A stretch of 64,000 bases of DNA from Sideroxydans sp. Lineage in GTDB: Bacteria; Pseudomonadota; Gammaproteobacteria; Burkholderiales; Gallionellaceae. Shown here piece by piece: positions 34,319 through 42,819 of this stretch. Each line of letters begins with the position of its first letter. The first letter of the stretch is position 1. Below the pieces are notes generated by a model that saw nothing but the letters and a program-made list of their open reading frames with translations, was not told where the DNA came from and did no database searches. The translations under genes and the position numbers were made by a program. The DNA lies in assembly GCA_028710605.1 (NCBI GenBank), contig JAQTTU010000001.1, positions 310,001 through 374,000 on the forward strand, read 5' to 3'.

Positions 34319-34783
34319 TTACCCAGGTAGTGCAAACGCATCAATAGCGATCATCACCACAAGACAAACCATCTCGGCCATCGAGTTGGTCTTAAAACCA
34401 TAAGGCGAAGCGAACTTGCGCCGATTAGGCCAAAGAAATGGAACGCCGGAGGGGGTAAGCCAGTCGCCTACGAGGTGAGTCAGGTAACCGATGGCCAGCG
34501 CAGCGATCCATGACTGCGCGCCGGCCTGCCATGCGATTGCCACTGACATGGCCACCACGGCGATCAGTGAATGCGTGATGCCGCGATGGCCGAAAACCAT
34601 AGACACTGGAGCCGACACAAACCACAACCTTCTGCCCACAACGCTGCCTGGATGATCGATGTCCGGCAACAACGATCCAAGGCCGGCAGCCGCATATACC
34701 GGGACAGAAGCGTCCACCAATCCTAAATGGGATAGGCCAAATATCGTTGTGACTCCAAAAACAAGGTGGGTGGGTGCCATCAT
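34319..34783 (-). CDS. YdjM-like membrane-bound metal-dependent hydrolase family protein
   Basis: Product of 154 residues with four hydrophobic segments. HLVFGV near the start, the SLLPDIDHPGSVVGRR segment at about 38-54, GHRGITHSL at about 67-75 and HLVGDWLTPSGV at about 104-115 are the conserved His/Asp motifs of the YdjM (DUF457) family of putative membrane hydrolases. Substrate unknown. Start at ATGATG (34783/34780) was chosen because homologues begin MxxxTH. It is divergent from traD, with the O5 motif between. Confidence 0.75.
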   Translation of the reverse strand: MMAPTHLVFGVTTIFGLSHLGLVDASVPVYAAAGLGSLLPDIDHPGSVVGRRLWFVSAPVSMVFGHRGITHSLIAVVAMSVAIAWQAGAQSWIAALAIGYLTHLVGDWLTPSGVPFLWPNRRKFASPYGFKTNSMAEMVCLVVMIAIDAFALPG

Positions 34784-34818
34784 GATTTCAAGATTGAAGC
34801 TCAGTTGTATTTCGGATA

Positions 34819-34841
34819 TTATACATATATGCAATTGTGTT
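34819..34841 (+). promoter_or_regulatory. Operator-like motif O5, traD-relaxase-regulator operon
   Basis: Reads TTATACATA, TATGCAATTG, TGTT on the plus strand and ends 18 nt before the traD start. Through this operon it would also control the two double-HTH regulators, allowing feedback. Confidence 0.65.
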
Positions 34842-34859
34842 AATTAAAGAAATGCAAAC

Positions 34860-36779
34860 ATGCTTTCACTCAAGGCCATTAAAAGACTGAGATTAGGAGG
34901 AACGCGCGACACCGTGACTGGTGTCGCGCTTCTTTCTGGCGGCCTTTCAACAAATCCATTTTTTTCTGTGTGGCTGAAGAAGCTGTTAGGAGAGGATTTT
35001 CAGGGATGGGAGATCACACAGGCCCGGCGCTGCGCCGATGCGCTCGGCGTGAGAAACCTGATCTGCGCCAAAATTTATAGCTTGTCGCAGAGCGATGTTG
35101 ACCAGATAGTTTTCATGCTCCAGTCAATGTTGGGAGTGTCCATCTCAGCTGTGGCCGGCGGGCTTCTGGCCAAGCGCATTGCGGACTCAATATTTGCGCC
35201 GGCGTTCTTCAAGTCAGAGCTGAGCCTGCGATCAAGCGCGGTACCCGGCAGTGATCCAACTGAACGCGCCGCGCGCGCGGCGCGCAAAAGTTCCGGTCGG
35301 ATAGACCGGGAAAAGGATGCCGGCCTAATGCTTGGGTATTGCATCGACACTGGCGAGCCGGTTGTTATCCCTTATGAAGACGTGATGCGGCACATGTTTA
35401 TCCTCGGTCAGTCAGGTGTAGGTAAAACGGTGCTTGGCGGTTACATCATGCAGCAGCACATCAGCAGCGGCGGCGGCGTGATATTCGTGGACGGCAAGAT
35501 GGATGTCAAAAACCTAGCCGCTATTCATGCTGCGTGCGCGTGGGCAGGACGCGAAGATGATTTGCTGGTAATCAACCCCGGCAATCCGGAAATGAGCAAT
35601 TCCTACAACCCGTTTCTCTTTGGAGATGCCGACGAAGTAGCGTCTCGCATTCTCCTGCTGAATCCATCTACTGACAGCAGCCCAGGGGCCGACTACTTCA
35701 AACAGGCGGCCAATCAGGGACTTCTAATTCTCGTTGCAGCTCTGAACAAAGCGGGGTTGGCCTACAACTCCATCGATCTTTCGATCTTGCTTATGAACCA
35801 AAAGGCGCTGACCTATTTGGAAAACAGAGTTCCGCCATCGAACGAGAAAACCAACCTGTCCCTGTTTCTGGATCAATACCGCGTCACCAATAAAGACGGC
35901 GTTTCTTCAATCGACATGAAACGATTGAAAGAGACATTTGGCGGCGTGGGCGGACGCTTGTTTACTTTCGGTACCGGAAAATTCGGGCAGGTGATGAACA
36001 CCTATTCGCCCGATGTAAATCTCTTCGAGGCAGTGAAGCAGAAAAAGATCATCTACGTGATGCTCCCCACGATGGGTAAAGACAATGCCGCCATGAATTT
36101 CGGGAAGATATTCATCGGTGACCTGCGAACCACTATCTCGTGGCTGCAGGCCATGCCGGATGAAGAAAAGCCGTGGCCACCCTGCATGGCGTTTTGCGAT
36201 GAGCCAGGAGCTTACATAAGCGATTCATGGAATCGCATGTTTGAGCAAAGCCGTTCTGCTCACATGTTTTTTATCCCCTCCCCGCAGACGGTCGCCAACC
36301 TCGATGCCATATCGCCAGAACTGCGCGAAATGGTGCTTGGAAACACATGGACAAAGGTCTTTTTCAAAATAGGGACGATGGAATCCGCCGAGATTGCCGC
36401 CGAGATCATCGGCAAAGAAATGCGTGTGCAAGACTCCGTCAGCGCTTCGGGCGGTGAAAGCCAGTCTGGTGCTGATGCGACTACTCCGTCAAATAGTGGC
36501 TCAACGAGCGCCAATTCCGGCATTGGCGAGCGCGGTGTTGAAGAATACAAGGTTTCACCCTACGACCTGACGGCATTGGACAAGGGCGAGGCCATTGTCA
36601 GTTACGCCGGCAACAAGGTTTACCACATCCGTGTCCCACAAATTAAAATGTCTGAAGCCACCGGAGCGGAGACAGGTCCAGTTAGGCTTAACTATTTCCG
36701 TTCGCGGTTTGTAAAAGGCATAGATCTGTTCCGGCGCGCGGATCAGTATCTGTCCACCTCATCCGGCACGCCGGAATGA
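34860..36779 (+). CDS. traD: TraD, type IV coupling protein
   Basis: Product of 639 residues. A weakly hydrophobic N-terminus (about 75-105) precedes the ATPase: Walker A GQSGVGKT at about 184-191 and Walker B MAFCDEPGAY at about 444-453. The order with PYEDVMRHMFILG before Walker A is typical of the TraD/TraG/VirD4 family. It docks the relaxosome to the secretion channel and pumps DNA. The C-terminal tail (about 540-639) is serine/glycine-rich in part. It is followed by an overlapping gene and the relaxase, an order common with MOBH relaxases. Confidence 0.92.
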   Translation: MLSLKAIKRLRLGGTRDTVTGVALLSGGLSTNPFFSVWLKKLLGEDFQGWEITQARRCADALGVRNLICAKIYSLSQSDVDQIVFMLQSMLGVSISAVAGGLLAKRIADSIFAPAFFKSELSLRSSAVPGSDPTERAARAARKSSGRIDREKDAGLMLGYCIDTGEPVVIPYEDVMRHMFILGQSGVGKTVLGGYIMQQHISSGGGVIFVDGKMDVKNLAAIHAACAWAGREDDLLVINPGNPEMSNSYNPFLFGDADEVASRILLLNPSTDSSPGADYFKQAANQGLLILVAALNKAGLAYNSIDLSILLMNQKALTYLENRVPPSNEKTNLSLFLDQYRVTNKDGVSSIDMKRLKETFGGVGGRLFTFGTGKFGQVMNTYSPDVNLFEAVKQKKIIYVMLPTMGKDNAAMNFGKIFIGDLRTTISWLQAMPDEEKPWPPCMAFCDEPGAYISDSWNRMFEQSRSAHMFFIPSPQTVANLDAISPELREMVLGNTWTKVFFKIGTMESAEIAAEIIGKEMRVQDSVSASGGESQSGADATTPSNSGSTSANSGIGERGVEEYKVSPYDLTALDKGEAIVSYAGNKVYHIRVPQIKMSEATGAETGPVRLNYFRSRFVKGIDLFRRADQYLSTSSGTPE

Positions 36780-37486
36780 TGCTCGCGTCCACTCACGATT
36801 TTGACGAGGCAACTCCAAGTCCTTGGGACTATGCCGAGACTGGGGTTATTTTTGAAGATCGTGAAATTGGCGGTTCAATACATTTTGAAAACGAGAGCGA
36901 TCAGCCAACCGTTGAAACCCCGCTTATTGATGCCTCGGATTATGAGGAAGGTCCAGAGCGCGAGGCATTTGAACGAATCAAGAAAGCCGTCCGTGCAGCC
37001 TGTAACGTTAATTCAGCGGACGCGCAACGCATTAAGGCTTTGGAGTGGATCTTCGTCCCCAATGCGATGGACAAGAACTCCCTGACATTTTCTTTGTGCT
37101 GTGGTGCGCTAGGCGCGCGCCCGTACCTGATTCAGGTGAGATTACAGTACCAACTGTATCTGGCATGCCTGCCCTTGCCCGCCCCCCTCCCCTTTCTGGC
37201 CGTCTCAATCCCGGCAAGTCTATGCAGTGAAATCCTATGCTTTGGTGGCGAACTGTCGCTCGATGTAGCGAAGGAAATATGGTTCAAGCCGGGCATTCGT
37301 GCAGACATGTTGAGAGACATGTTCTCGCACGTTCCGAATCGTGAATTATTGGTGGCCACCGAGTTGATCGAGGAACGCGGAATCATCGGCCTCAAAATGG
37401 GCCACTGGTTTTTTACTGGAAGACAGCCCGACGCACTGCCTATCCATGTCCGCTCAAGATTTCACTGGTCAGACTCAATCATCTGA
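36776..37486 (+). CDS. Protein of unknown function between TraD and relaxase
   Basis: Product of 236 residues, acidic N-terminal 70 residues, then a mixed domain with a proline-rich hydrophobic stretch (LPLPAPLPFLAVSIPASLC). Its start overlaps the traD stop (ATGA). No family recognised. Position suggests a relaxosome or coupling accessory protein. No signal peptide or clear membrane span. Confidence 0.65.
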   Translation: MMLASTHDFDEATPSPWDYAETGVIFEDREIGGSIHFENESDQPTVETPLIDASDYEEGPEREAFERIKKAVRAACNVNSADAQRIKALEWIFVPNAMDKNSLTFSLCCGALGARPYLIQVRLQYQLYLACLPLPAPLPFLAVSIPASLCSEILCFGGELSLDVAKEIWFKPGIRADMLRDMFSHVPNRELLVATELIEERGIIGLKMGHWFFTGRQPDALPIHVRSRFHWSDSII

Positions 37487-37503
37487 CTCAATAGGTAAAC
37501 GCC

Positions 37504-39435
37504 GTGGGAACAAATCCAATCATCAAATCACTACTCATCACGTTTGCCTTCTGGTATCTCGTGTTGTTTATCCTGGCAGGTGGTATCGCAAATGGTTATG
37601 GCTTACCCAAGCTTCCGTATGCCCTTTATAACAGCGCGACATGGTGCTTGATCGGCGTTGTGACCGGTGTATGTTTCTATTGGGTATTCGCCAGACACAG
37701 GCGCGAGAATGTCGCGTGGAGCATGAAATCTACCCGCTTGCGCGGGCTTGTATGCAGCCTAGGCGAATTGCCTTTGACCTTCGAACAAGTAAAACGCGCC
37801 CACCTCACGGATTCAAACCTAACTGATGAGCTGAACGGTTGGTTCAAAGAATATCGTGAGCAATTTCCGCTGCACGCCAACCTAATGATGGCGCTCATGG
37901 AAATATACGAGGCTTTCAAAACATTGCCCGCCTCGCCTGTAGCGGGCGGCCACGGTGGATTGTCGCTGCAAAAACACACAGAAAACGTGTTGCGCACCAT
38001 GTTCACCAAATCAAAGCATTGGTCATACATCGGGCATCGAGGCAAAGCCGGGAAAATACTCTTCCCGCTAATCGAACCAACATACAAATTCAACTCAGAG
38101 GATCCGCTTGTCGCGTTATGCGCGTATGCGCATGACCTGGGCAAAGTCGAGTGTTACAAGTTGCTTTCAAGCGGTATGGTTAAAGAGGTGAAGCCAAACC
38201 ATGACCTCGTAAGCGGAGCCATGCTCATCAAGCTTCCGGAATTCTGGGCGCTGCCAAAAGAAGACAGGGACGCGCTCAAGATGTGCGTTTCCTACTACCA
38301 CCACTTGTCCAGATTGCCGCTCTGGCCGGATGACCGTACAAGAGCCTTGGCGGAACTGCTGATCCGTTCCGACATTGACACCGGCAAGGCTGAGGGGCTG
38401 CAACAGAATGAGATCGACCGGATGTATGAAGGCATGCCGGAAACATCCGAGGATACGTTGCCGGTTATCAGTGCTGCGCTCCTGCCATCCGAAGACGGTG
38501 ACGTGCCAACCGCCGATCAAGCAACGCATTCTGAAGCTACTGGTGAAACGGTGATTGATCGTCCCGCACAAGATGGTGCCAAGATGTCCGAAGAAATTGA
38601 ATGGGCATATTCGGCATTCCTTGATGTCCTCTGCGAAGAGGGACGCATCAACGGCGGAGACAAAAAATTGCGCATCGGGATCAAGCACGCCGACTGGGTG
38701 TATATCAACGATGCTGGCCTACGGAAGGCCGTATCCGAAAGCTTTGGTATGCCTGAGATTGCAGAAAATCAGCGTGGACAACAATCGCCATTCACGTTTT
38801 CCCTGCTCGAAAAACTCGCCGCGTTGAAGGTGTTGAAGCAAGAACATGACGGCAAGCACTACAGCACAAAGCGCGCTCTTTTCCACATTCAGGATTTCAG
38901 GACTGGCGGCAAGGGTGTAGGTCTGGATTGGCAATACACCATCATATTCAGAACCGAGTTATTCCCTCACCTCAAAGACAAAATGAAAGATTCTCCCAGA
39001 GAACCGGTGGTGATCGGCAATGGTTGGGGCGACCACGCGGCGCTCAATAAGGCTGGGACTTTCCCCGCGCCGGAGCCGGAGCCGGATGCTGCCGTTGCAC
39101 CAGACGCAATGGATCCTTTTCCGCCCTCTCCCCCCAGCCCGCAACACACATTGGACTTGGCGCTGCGCGAGATCTCTTCCTTCGCGGGCGACACCAACTC
39201 ACCCATACCATTCAAAGAACGCGAGTACGAAAACGTTCCGTTTGCCCTATTTAGTGCTGAAGATCTTCAAGCGGCATTTGCGGAGATTGACTGGCAAGCA
39301 GAATTCGAGGCTGTGACAATAGGCCAAACGAAAATCCTGCCAGATTGTATGAAGTTCGTGCAGGGCACATCTGGACTGGTTTATCTGGGGGTGCGTATGG
39401 TGGATCCAATATCTAAACCTAATGGAGAAATGTAA
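37504..39435 (+). CDS. traI: MOBH-type relaxase (TraI_2 / HD-domain), membrane-anchored
   Basis: Product of 643 residues from a GTG start. Two membrane spans at about 8-28 and 40-60 precede the TraI_2-like domain: GGHGGLSLQKHTENVL at about 155-170, CAYAHDLGKVE (HD motif) at about 202-212, and KPNHDLVSGA and SYYHHLS later. That His/Asp pattern is the MOBH HD-type catalytic core. A C-terminal domain at about 360-500 resembles TraI_2_C. The last 100 residues are proline-rich and acidic. It would nick oriT and pilot the strand. N-terminal membrane spans are found in some MOBH proteins but are worth noting. Confidence 0.8.
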   Translation: MGTNPIIKSLLITFAFWYLVLFILAGGIANGYGLPKLPYALYNSATWCLIGVVTGVCFYWVFARHRRENVAWSMKSTRLRGLVCSLGELPLTFEQVKRAHLTDSNLTDELNGWFKEYREQFPLHANLMMALMEIYEAFKTLPASPVAGGHGGLSLQKHTENVLRTMFTKSKHWSYIGHRGKAGKILFPLIEPTYKFNSEDPLVALCAYAHDLGKVECYKLLSSGMVKEVKPNHDLVSGAMLIKLPEFWALPKEDRDALKMCVSYYHHLSRLPLWPDDRTRALAELLIRSDIDTGKAEGLQQNEIDRMYEGMPETSEDTLPVISAALLPSEDGDVPTADQATHSEATGETVIDRPAQDGAKMSEEIEWAYSAFLDVLCEEGRINGGDKKLRIGIKHADWVYINDAGLRKAVSESFGMPEIAENQRGQQSPFTFSLLEKLAALKVLKQEHDGKHYSTKRALFHIQDFRTGGKGVGLDWQYTIIFRTELFPHLKDKMKDSPREPVVIGNGWGDHAALNKAGTFPAPEPEPDAAVAPDAMDPFPPSPPSPQHTLDLALREISSFAGDTNSPIPFKEREYENVPFALFSAEDLQAAFAEIDWQAEFEAVTIGQTKILPDCMKFVQGTSGLVYLGVRMVDPISKPNGEM

Positions 39436-39737
39436 TGAATGCGTCAACAAAAATAGCAAATCTGTCCATCTTGTTAAATGAATCGCCTCTGGTGTGTATC
39501 GAAATCGGCCTAGCCGAAATTGAGCGCGCAGCTGGTGGCAATGCTGGCCAGATACGGATCAGCGACCTGACCGAGATCACAGCAAAGGCGATGCACAACC
39601 GCCCGGAACATCTACCTGACATTCTGCTTGTCTCCGGCTGGATGTTTGCCGAGTTGCTTTGCGCAGATGAGCAGCACAAGGTTGTCAGGCAGCAATGGCA
39701 GTCAATTGCAAAGTGCGTTGAAGACGCACTTTCCTGA
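39435..39737 (+). CDS. Small protein, paralogue of the one at 14671-14994
   Basis: Product of 100 residues, closely related to the 107-residue protein next to rep. The shared core runs PLVCIEIGLAEIERAAGG and continues through ITAKAMHNRPEHLPDILLVS. The start codon overlaps the relaxase stop (TAATG). Unknown function; helical, soluble, no membrane span. Two dispersed copies, one by rep and one by the relaxase, suggest a regulatory or accessory role in both replication and transfer modules. Confidence 0.75.
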   Translation: MNASTKIANLSILLNESPLVCIEIGLAEIERAAGGNAGQIRISDLTEITAKAMHNRPEHLPDILLVSGWMFAELLCADEQHKVVRQQWQSIAKCVEDALS

Positions 39738-39746
39738 AAGTAAAAA

Positions 39747-40799
39747 TTGGGCGTGAAGGAAGCATTTATAGCGTTCAAGGACAAGCGAATTGATGAGAGT
39801 CAATTCGCTGCCTTAGTATTTCCGACGCTTAAAAGATTAGCAAAAGTAGTTGGTTTCCGGCAGGGCGTTAATGCTGATGACTTGGCATCTGAACTGTGGA
39901 TCCTTACTCGCACCAAACTGGTTGATTCATTCAATCCATCATTACTGTCCAGCGACAGTGGCATAGAGTCATATCTGATCGGATGCGCCAGACAAATTTC
40001 TTCCCCGCATGGCACTCGAAATCTGCGCCCACCTCAAGAAGAAATTTGCGTGTCAGACATAAATCACAATAACGATACAGACCAGGTATCCGGACAAGAA
40101 TTCATTGAAAACGAACTTGATCCCAATTCGGAGGCCGCATTTTCTGATGCATACAGGCAAAGGATGCTTAATGAAATACAGTTGCATTTATGTGATAATC
40201 AAAAAAAGAGGTCTTGGTCAACTAAAAAGAAATTAGATGTCCAAGCGAAGAAGGAATCAGAAAATATGAAAAAATCCGCCGTCCCCGGTGTAAGGCTTGT
40301 AGAGCAAGAACGTCAGAGCGCTGCTCTGCCAATGCCCCAAAAACGCCAGCCAACGACTGCGAAGTTATCTCCAGATCAGCAGGAACTCGTTAAAATCCGT
40401 CGTCAACTTAACTACTCACAAAGCCTATTTGCCAATGCGCTGGGTATAGGGTGGCCATGTCTGGCATCTTATGAATACGGCAGAACTTTAGGAGTACCTG
40501 ACTCTGTTATGAAAACAGCCAGGGGATTGCTTGCTGAAATCGGAAGCGATGACGCTAAAGAATTTGAAGATATTCCCATGAGCCAAATTCTGGCCAAATG
40601 GGCCAAACTACTTGGCATACCCTATGAGGATGATGTTGCTTTGTCTAAGGCTCTCACAGTGAGCACCGCAACTATTTCGCGTTGGAAGAACAATAAAACT
40701 CGTCCACCTCTAATTGGCAAGCCTGGTCGCGCAGGCGAGCCGGGCAGACTCGGCCTAAAACAGCTCCGTGAGCTTGTTCGCAAGTGCGTTGGAAAGTAA
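39747..40799 (+). CDS. Regulator with sigma-region-2-like N-terminus and two HTH domains
   Basis: Product of about 350 residues. The N-terminus (about 20-90: LKRLAKVVGF, NADDLASELWIL, SYLIGCARQIS) looks like sigma-70 region 2. A charged linker (about 110-200) is followed by an XRE-type HTH at about 212-255 (KIRRQLNYSQSLFANALGIG and SYEYGRTLGVP) and a second HTH at about 285-330 (ALTVSTATISRWKNNKTRPP). The C-terminal half is homologous to the whole next gene, so tandem duplication plus fusion is likely. The start is uncertain: TTG 39747 or GTG 39753. It is the strongest candidate for a plasmid-specific transcription factor in the window. Confidence 0.7.
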   Translation: MGVKEAFIAFKDKRIDESQFAALVFPTLKRLAKVVGFRQGVNADDLASELWILTRTKLVDSFNPSLLSSDSGIESYLIGCARQISSPHGTRNLRPPQEEICVSDINHNNDTDQVSGQEFIENELDPNSEAAFSDAYRQRMLNEIQLHLCDNQKKRSWSTKKKLDVQAKKESENMKKSAVPGVRLVEQERQSAALPMPQKRQPTTAKLSPDQQELVKIRRQLNYSQSLFANALGIGWPCLASYEYGRTLGVPDSVMKTARGLLAEIGSDDAKEFEDIPMSQILAKWAKLLGIPYEDDVALSKALTVSTATISRWKNNKTRPPLIGKPGRAGEPGRLGLKQLRELVRKCVGK

Positions 40800-40802
40800 G
40801 TA

Positions 40803-41315
40803 ATGAGAAAAACCAATACTGGCAACGTAGTGCCAATACTCCCTAAATCACTTCCAAAAATACTAAACCTCACCCCGGATCAAGAAGAGCTGGTCAAAAT
40901 TCGCAACGCGCTTGGAATGTCGCAACACACCTTCGCGGAGAGCATTGAAATCAGCAAGCCGCGATTAGTTTCATACGAACAAGGCAGGACTTCCGGCGTG
41001 CCGGATGACATTATGAAAGAGGCTAGAGCGTTGCTCAAAAACGGAGGCCGCGTAAAAGGGGACCGTTACTCGAAAATGGGCATGCCAGAAATCATAGCCG
41101 AGTGGGCACGAGATTTGAAAGTTGGTTATGACGATGATGTTCAGATCTCCAACTTTATCGGCGCGAGTCCAGAGGCGCTTTCTCGGTGGAAGAATTTGGA
41201 AGCGCGCCCCGAGCTATTGATGCTGAAACAATATCGGCAGATTGTGGGCGATCTGAAAATTCGTTTGGAAAAAAGTTCGGGGGCCGCTAAAAACAGCTTG
41301 GCGATCGTGAAATAG
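40803..41315 (+). CDS. Double-HTH transcriptional regulator
   Basis: Product of 170 residues with an XRE-like HTH at about 33-75 (KIRNALGMSQHTFAESIEIS and SYEQGRTSGVP) and a second HTH at about 98-135 (YDDDVQISNFIGASPEALSRW). It aligns along its whole length with the C-terminal half of the preceding protein, including PDQ-ELVKIR and the RW-K tail. A GGAAAG site precedes ATG 40803, three bases after the preceding stop. Probable DNA-binding repressor or activator. Together with its neighbour it lies at the end of the traD operon. Confidence 0.78.
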   Translation: MRKTNTGNVVPILPKSLPKILNLTPDQEELVKIRNALGMSQHTFAESIEISKPRLVSYEQGRTSGVPDDIMKEARALLKNGGRVKGDRYSKMGMPEIIAEWARDLKVGYDDDVQISNFIGASPEALSRWKNLEARPELLMLKQYRQIVGDLKIRLEKSSGAAKNSLAIVK

Positions 41316-41884
41316 TATGCATAATGAAAACATGTTGAAACGGCACGGCGTTCAACTCCCAAAGGGTTCCGGCCCATCCGTGCAGCGATGCAAGAACCGA
41401 CATTCAATTCTCCTAGAGAAGCATCGCAAACCGGGGTGAACCTGCCCGTAAGCAGGTCGTCTGGAGCCGAGACGTACTCCATCCCTTGATCCCGAGGGTG
41501 CAGTTGGCCAAGGGAAATCTAAGCCCTGCATCAGCGATGATGTGGGGCTTATGATTTTGGAGTGGCGAGCACAGGATGCCGACCGGCATACGTGCTCCGC
41601 AGAACGCCTTGGCTACGTTTTCAACGAAGCTGTGACGTTGGGTTACGGGCGGTCGCCCTACCCGTCCTGCGAGGCCGCAGGCCGATTGCGTGCAGGTCTG
41701 CCCAGCTCTTCCGGTTGCCCGAAGTCTATCCCCCTCTACAGACGATTTTGACTTTGTGGCCACACGTGCGCACCTGACAAAACTATCCACAAATTCTGTG
41801 TAAAAAGCCGGTATAAAAAGAGAGAAGTGCATGCCCTGCAATGGCGTGAGGGTGATGGTTAAAAATTACGCAGAGACATTAAAA
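41316..41884. ncRNA. Candidate large structured RNA or oriT-containing region
   Basis: There is no gene in this stretch. Between 41385 and 41730 about ten strong stems are packed almost end to end: GCGATGC/GCATCGC (41385, 41421) enclosing TTCTC/GAGAA; ACCTGC/GCAGGT (41440-41457); CGTCT/AGACG (41458-41474); CCCTTG/CAAGGG (41483, 41509); AAATC+AAGCCC+CATCA with its complement (41515-41557); GAGCAC+ATGCC with its complement (41567-41597); GGGT+GGGCG (41640-41663); CCTGCG/CGCAGG (41666-41681). This density is far beyond chance. Strand is unknown. It lies between the relaxase operon and leading-region genes, so oriT is an alternative. A near-DnaA box (CTATCCACA) is at 41783-41791. Confidence 0.5.
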
Positions 41885-41913
41885 AACCCTCCCAGTCAAA
41901 GACTGGAAGGGTT
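41885..41913 (-). terminator. Terminator of the SSB-like gene
   Basis: AACCCT and CCAGTC arms with their complements form a stem followed by a T-run on the minus strand, 25 bp past the stop at 41938. Confidence 0.8.
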
Positions 41914-41937
41914 AGTGAAACATCTGACGATGGACGA

Positions 41938-42702
41938 TTAAAACGGTTCGTCGTCGTCAACCGGAAGAGCAGCTTCCGGCTCAGTGTGGCCATCAGCCTT
42001 TACAGCTTCACGCGCAGATGCCATTTCAGCACCAAGTGTCTTTGCCATTTCAGCAAAGTAATTGGTCTTGGCAGTGCGGGTAGCAGTGCTAACAGCTTCC
42101 TTGGACATACCAGGAATCGCGGCGAGCTGAGTTTCCAGACCCTTCACGACTTCATTGACGGCATTCCATGCACCTTCAGCAACCTTGACTTCGCCGGCAG
42201 CGGTTTTCACCGATGCTGCGTAGTCAGTGTAGGACGGGCCAGCTGGATCCTTTGCATTCGGCTTGTAGCTGCCGAACACGGAGATTTCCACTGTTTCGTT
42301 CAAGGTGACGTTGGCCAGCTTTTGCAACAGCTTGTGAGTGCCGGGATTGCTGGCATCCAACTTCAGCGTGTAGCTTTCGCCGTTATCACGCAAGGTGACA
42401 AAGACACGGCGGTAAGTGACACCATCCTTTACGGTTTCGTTGTAAGCAATGCCGCGAAGCACGCCAGCAACGGAAGCAACCGATTGAATGCCTTTTTCCT
42501 TCAGGAAAGCCAAAGCTTTCGCAGAAGCGGAAGTGCCCTTGTAGCCTTGATAACCATCCTTTTGCTGCGCACCAGAAGCTTCGCGAGCGAGCTTGATGGC
42601 GGCACGAGTGTCCTCGTTGTCGATGAACAAGCCACCGAGCAGAGGGACGAATGCCAAGAAAACGCCAGTTTTGCCAGAATTAGTACGAGTATTGATAGCC
42701 AT
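41938..42702 (-). CDS. Single-strand DNA-binding-like protein with acidic SSB tail
   Basis: Product of 254 residues ending in PVDDDEPF, the acidic tail plus terminal PF used by SSB proteins to recruit partners. The middle (about 75-150: SVAGVLRGIAYNETV, VFVTLRDNGESYTLKLD, VEISVFGSY) is compatible with an OB fold, but the protein is longer than and unlike standard SSB. The N-terminus (KTGVFLAFVPLLGG) is unusual. Leading regions of conjugative plasmids normally encode an SSB. It carries conserved leader A, with GGAG 10 nt before the ATG. Confidence 0.6.
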   Translation of the reverse strand: MAINTRTNSGKTGVFLAFVPLLGGLFIDNEDTRAAIKLAREASGAQQKDGYQGYKGTSASAKALAFLKEKGIQSVASVAGVLRGIAYNETVKDGVTYRRVFVTLRDNGESYTLKLDASNPGTHKLLQKLANVTLNETVEISVFGSYKPNAKDPAGPSYTDYAASVKTAAGEVKVAEGAWNAVNEVVKGLETQLAAIPGMSKEAVSTATRTAKTNYFAEMAKTLGAEMASAREAVKADGHTEPEAALPVDDDEPF

Positions 42703-42760
42703 GATATTTAATCTCCAAAAAAATGAAGAACCGACATTGGTTCAGTACATATTGGTAAAA
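42703..42760 (-). promoter_or_regulatory. Conserved leader A (SSB-like gene)
   Basis: Core GAACCAATGTCGGTTC at 42728-42743 on the minus strand; CCAA upstream can pair with TTGG next to the GGAG ribosome site. Distance from core to ATG is 25 nt. Confidence 0.7.
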
Positions 42761-42771
42761 CACACTCATAT

Positions 42772-42797
42772 AAAAAAAGAGAGGGCAACGCCCTCTC
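42772..42797 (-). terminator. Terminator of the HU gene
   Basis: GAGAGGGC and GCCCTCTC arms with a 3-nt loop are followed by T7 on the minus strand. Confidence 0.88.
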
Positions 42798-42819
42798 TCA
42801 CTAAAAATGCTGATTTTGT

